From NCBI GenBank assembly GCA_015522385.1, contig WAMJ01000222.1, positions 1 through 27,364 on the forward strand: a stretch of 27,364 nt of DNA, given 5' to 3'. This stretch comes from Candidatus Heimdallarchaeota archaeon (lineage in GTDB: Archaea > Asgardarchaeota > Heimdallarchaeia > Heimdallarchaeales > Kariarchaeaceae). The notes below the pieces were generated by a model. The model searched no databases and was not told the origin of the DNA. It saw only the letters and a program-made list of their open reading frames with translations. The translations under genes were made by a program, and so were the position numbers. Position 1 is the stretch's first letter; each line of letters starts with the position of its first letter. Of this stretch, positions 25,132-27,364 are shown one piece after another.

Positions 25132-25241
25132 GCCCCTACCTTTTCGAGCACATCTAGATTTTTTCTATGATATTGATTAAGACCACTGGTTAGAGAACAC
25201 CACTCGCATGCACTTACGAAAAATTTTGGACACTGGCTGGT

Positions 25242-25748
25242 TCACCCCTGTGCTGTGAGTCTACCAAGCGTCTCCTCGAACACGTGGAAGTCCGAATCTC
25301 CGTAGAGGACGAACATGATGTCCATCTCTCCGTCCCACCCTAGGGCCGCTCCGAGCATGATCTCCGCAGCCTCCCGGATGGGGTAACCGTATATTCCCGT
25401 CGATATTGCTGGGAAGGCGATCGAACCCTGTCCAAGTCTGTGGGCTAGATCCAGTGACTTCGTAATGCATGATTCGAGCTGTGCTGCCTGTTCCTTATCA
25501 CCCTCGCGATAGACCGGGCCCACAGCGTGTATCACGTAGTTAGCTCGGAGGTTCCCAGCGGTGGTTAGACCCACGTCCCCCGTGGGTACTGGCGAGTGCT
25601 TAATCGACTCCTGTACAAGCTCTGGGCCCGCAGCCACAGCGATCGCTCTAGCCACCCCTCCCCCATGTGAGAGTTGACTGTTCGCGGCGTTCACTATGAC
25701 ATCTACTTCCTGCTTGGTGATGTCACCCCTTATCAGTCGTACCGGCAC
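25242..25748 (-). CDS. Macro-domain protein (ADP-ribose hydrolase-like)
   Basis: A single macro domain of 168 residues that should bind ADP-ribose or O-acetyl-ADP-ribose. The signature residues are present: GDITKQEVDVIVNAANSQL (Asp and Asn-Ala-Ala-Asn at about 9-23), GGGVARAI (29-36), IHAVGPVYREGD and AFPAISTGIYGYPI (about 112-125). The GGGVA loop and NAAN place it with MacroD/TTHA0132-like proteins, which remove ADP-ribose from proteins or nucleic acid, or hydrolyse O-acetyl-ADP-ribose. The start is a GTG at 25748 (MPVRLIRG); the only nearby ATG upstream is out of frame. A possible box at 25768-25775 lies about 24 bases upstream. Confidence 0.93.
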   Translation of the reverse strand: MPVRLIRGDITKQEVDVIVNAANSQLSHGGGVARAIAVAAGPELVQESIKHSPVPTGDVGLTTAGNLRANYVIHAVGPVYREGDKEQAAQLESCITKSLDLAHRLGQGSIAFPAISTGIYGYPIREAAEIMLGAALGWDGEMDIMFVLYGDSDFHVFEETLGRLTAQG

Positions 25749-25977
25749 AACCTGTACTGCCTCATGGAGATATTGAGGGTGTCGGTCGCTACTTGTAGAA
25801 ACGCACTACTATCCATTTACAATGTGGGAATGAAGAGGACTACAGGGAGACAGTTAAGGGCCACATATCTCTGGAATCTACCTTCTTCCATATCCCGATT
25901 CATGTATCTCTGGACAATCGAGGTGTACGCCTAGATGATCAATATCCTTATTAGCCCAAAAGAACGTAGTATCGTAA

Positions 25978-26139
25978 ATGGATAAAAAGGATTCCATGTC
26001 AATTCAGAGTCTAATAACGGAGGTTGAATTGAGAGCTTCTAAAGAGCTTTCTGATGAAGAGGCATTTGACCTTGCAATCAAGCTCAGAAAGACAAAGATG
26101 AAGAAATTAAAGGAACATATCTCTAGACCAATGGTGTAG
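25978..26139 (+). CDS. Small basic/acidic protein, 53 residues
   Basis: MDKKDSMSIQSLITEVELRA continues with a charged amphipathic helix (SKELSDEEAFDLAIKLRKTK) and ends KMKKLKEHISRPMV. No known family. CTTATTAG at 25947-25954 is a TATA candidate 27 bases before the ATG, so a leaderless mRNA is likely. Its last few codons and stop lie inside a degenerate copy of the CRISPR repeat (26119-26148), so the last residues (SRPMV) are partly dictated by that element. Confidence 0.55.
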   Translation: MDKKDSMSIQSLITEVELRASKELSDEEAFDLAIKLRKTKMKKLKEHISRPMV

Positions 26140-26148
26140 TACGTACAC
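26119..26148. repeat. Solitary degenerate CRISPR repeat between two small genes
   Basis: Aligned without gaps to the 30-base repeat of the array that starts at 26459, this stretch matches at 23 of 30 positions. It includes an unbroken nine-base match TCTAGACCA (repeat positions 4-12) and the last five bases ACAC with the preceding T. It has the same orientation as the array copies. It contains the stop of the 53-residue gene (plus strand) and lies 11 bases beyond the stop of the 77-residue gene (minus strand), so it is in the 3' end of both transcripts. Confidence 0.7.
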
Positions 26149-26159
26149 AATTAATAGAA

Positions 26160-26393
26160 TCAGTACAGTGTGACCCAAACTGCCTCTAGTTGCCCGTTGG
26201 CGTCCAGCCAGTACTCAAGAAAACCAACTCCATGCACAGGTTTGATCTCGGTATCACCTGTGATTTTCTCAGTGAACTGAACGTACACTTCATTTATAGA
26301 TACAATTTTCTCTCTTGGCTCTGGCAGTTCTCCGAATACCTTCTTCAGAAGCATCATCGCGTTCTGATAGAGTTCATTTGACAGTTCTTTCAC
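26160..26393 (-). CDS. Small protein next to the CRISPR array, 77 residues
   Basis: An alpha/beta protein: an amphipathic N-terminal helix (LSNELYQNAMMLLKKVFGEL) and then strands (EKIVSINEVYVQFTEKI, GVGFLEYWLDANGQLEAVWV). I do not recognise it. The start is a GTG at 26393, supported by a TATA-like box at 26415-26422 (minus strand TATTTATA) centred 25 bases upstream; nearby ATGs are out of frame. It is transcribed away from the array, and a degenerate CRISPR repeat lies just after its stop. It has no Cas-protein motif. Confidence 0.65.
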   Translation of the reverse strand: MKELSNELYQNAMMLLKKVFGELPEPREKIVSINEVYVQFTEKITGDTEIKPVHGVGFLEYWLDANGQLEAVWVTLY

Positions 26394-26414
26394 AGCATCT
26401 GGACATCAAATGAG

Positions 26415-26422
26415 TATAAATA
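26415..26422 (-). promoter_or_regulatory. TATA box of the 77-residue gene
   Basis: The minus strand reads TATTTATA, centred 25 bases before the GTG at 26393. Because the sequence is nearly symmetric it could also work towards the array, with a start about 14 bases before the first repeat. Confidence 0.5.
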
Positions 26423-26458
26423 TTTAGCCCATATTAGACCTGTGCTAACCTATTCTAA

Positions 26459-27364
26459 ATTTCTAGACCACTAGGGTACTACTTACACTTGAAACGGTCG
26501 AGGGATATGTGCAGAACTACAGGAAGTTTCTAGACCACTAGGGTACTACTTACACTCATGGAAAATGGGTAAGACATAGGGATTACATTAGACGTTTCTA
26601 GACCACTAGGGTACTACTTACACCGTTGGGGGTCAAACGCATACCCCAAGTCAATACCGGTTTCTAGACCACTAGGGTACTACTTACACTTTCATGACTA
26701 AACTCAATTTCAAGCACAACTACCAGTTTCTAGACCACTAGGGTACTACTTACACTAATATGTCCAATTTGCGGAAGTAGCTACAATGGGCACTGTTTCT
26801 AGACCACTAGGGTACTACTTACACTAGATGACGAGATTGATTTCATACAGAACGAATTGGAGTTTCTAGACCACTAGGGTACTACTTACACTCTTCGAGT
26901 TCTTAGTGGAGGATGGAAAGATCCAGAGTTTCTAGACCACTAGGGTACTACTTACACTTTCTCGATCAAAGGAGCTACGGTATGGATGAAGAAGTTTCTA
27001 GACCACTAGGGTACTACTTACACCACACGTGACATCACCAAAGTGACGTGCAAGGTCGGGCTGAAGTAGTTTCTAGACCACTAGGGTACTACTTACACCT
27101 ATTGGGACAAAGCAGCTAAGTTTACCAAAGTCGAGTTTCTAGACCACTAGGGTACTACTTACACGTTGAAGATCCACTACGGCTACACGGTCCTGCACAA
27201 GTTTCTAGACCACTAGGGTACTACTTACACCGAATATCTATCGGGTATTACCTTACTACTGCTACTGCGTTTCTAGACCACTAGGGTACTACTTACACGT
27301 TATCACTCTCAGTGAACGTAGTCCTACCTATTTGTTTCTAGACCACTAGGGTACTACTTACACT
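26459..27364. CRISPR. CRISPR array, 14 repeats and 13 spacers, running off the right edge
   Basis: The 30-base repeat begins GTTTCTAGACCACTAGGG and ends TACTACTTACAC on the plus strand. Copies start at 26459, 26526, 26594, 26660, 26726, 26795, 26862, 26928, 26994, 27069, 27135, 27201, 27269 and 27334. They are identical except that the first has A instead of G at position 1. Spacers are 35-39 bases except one of 45 (27024-27068); all look unique and mixed in composition. On the minus strand the repeat ends in CTAGAAAC, the usual crRNA 5' handle style of type I/III systems, and the changed copy would then be the distal one, so minus-strand transcription with a leader beyond the window is favoured. 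Against this, the plus strand forms the better hairpin (TTCTAG, loop ACCA, CTAGGG). No cas gene is in the window, so the type cannot be assigned. Confidence 0.97.

Noticed and set aside
25674..25934. 86-codon plus-strand ORF before the 53-residue gene
   Set aside because: First third is antisense to the macro-domain gene; the rest has no promoter or recognisable protein features.
26180..26209. Possible second degenerate CRISPR repeat beginning CCTCTAG
   Set aside because: Only the CTCTAG core matches; the rest is at chance level and lies in the coding part of the 77-residue gene.
26415..26458. Plus-strand CRISPR leader promoter
   Set aside because: The TATA-like box is at exact leaderless spacing for the minus-strand 77-residue gene, and only about 36 bases separate it from the first repeat, too short for a usual archaeal leader; not excluded, but not called.
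1..27364. tRNA, rRNA, insertion sequences and attachment sites
   Set aside because: Looked for tRNA T-loop (GGTTCGAATCC-like) sequences, transposase motifs and long terminal repeats on both strands; none was convincing.

Overview
The window reads as a piece of an archaeal chromosome. Many start codons (ATG or GTG) have an A/T-rich TATA-like box centred about 24-28 bases upstream and no Shine-Dalgarno, the pattern of leaderless archaeal transcription. The gene content also fits: a TrmB-family regulator, an archaeal-type M1 aminopeptidase, a YwbE-like protein, haloarchaeal-type DUF7282-like secreted domains, and many secreted proteins held by a C-terminal membrane segment with a basic tail. The EF-hand protein, acetoacetyl-CoA synthetase, FMO-type monooxygenase and arylsulfotransferase-like protein would suit a heterotrophic Asgard-type (Heimdallarchaeia-like) archaeon, but that placement is inference.

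Layout. 1-2.8 kb (minus strand): the N-terminal part of a flavin-containing monooxygenase cut by the window edge, a two-EF-hand protein, an unrecognised 249-residue protein, a 47-residue acidic/basic protein and a short-chain dehydrogenase. 2.9-4.4 kb (+): a secreted, membrane-anchored arylsulfotransferase-like beta-propeller. 4.4-5.7 kb (-): an HhH (glycosylase-like) plus restriction-endonuclease-like fusion. 5.9-8.3 kb (+): an aldo/keto reductase and a Thr-rich surface protein. 8.3-10.2 kb (-): a tight three-gene operon of HTH regulator, membrane protein with PH-like tail, and secreted DUF7282-like protein, with its own inverted-repeat operator. 10.4-14.9 kb (+): acetoacetyl-CoA synthetase and M1 aminopeptidase. 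15.1-15.5 kb: a promoter-driven 38-codon ORF followed by what looks like the decayed C-terminal end of an MFS transporter. 15.4-17.3 kb (-): a 7-TM protein, a rhodanese and a dienelactone hydrolase. 17.3-17.8 kb: an A/T-rich gap with a palindrome cluster and a strong orphan TATA box. 17.8-20.5 kb (+): a large surface protein made of four tandem copies of one domain. 20.6-23.0 kb (-): a left-handed beta-helix acyltransferase, a 9-TM protein and a TrmB-like regulator. 23.2-24.2 kb (+): a secreted CBM9/DOMON-like protein and a YwbE-like protein. 24.2-25.7 kb (-): a winged-helix regulator, a 70-residue protein and a macro-domain protein. 26.0-26.4 kb: two small convergent genes.

The right end is a CRISPR array: 14 copies of a 30-base repeat and 13 spacers from 26459, running off the window with no cas gene in view. 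The most unusual signal is a degenerate copy of the CRISPR repeat (23 of 30 identical, ungapped) standing alone 310 bases before the array, between two small convergent genes. It covers the stop codon of one and lies 11 bases past the stop of the other. Other points of interest are a likely frameshift at the start of the HTH regulator, a C-terminal LPLSPY anchor motif shared by two surface proteins, the orphan palindrome promoter, and the HhH-nuclease fusion.
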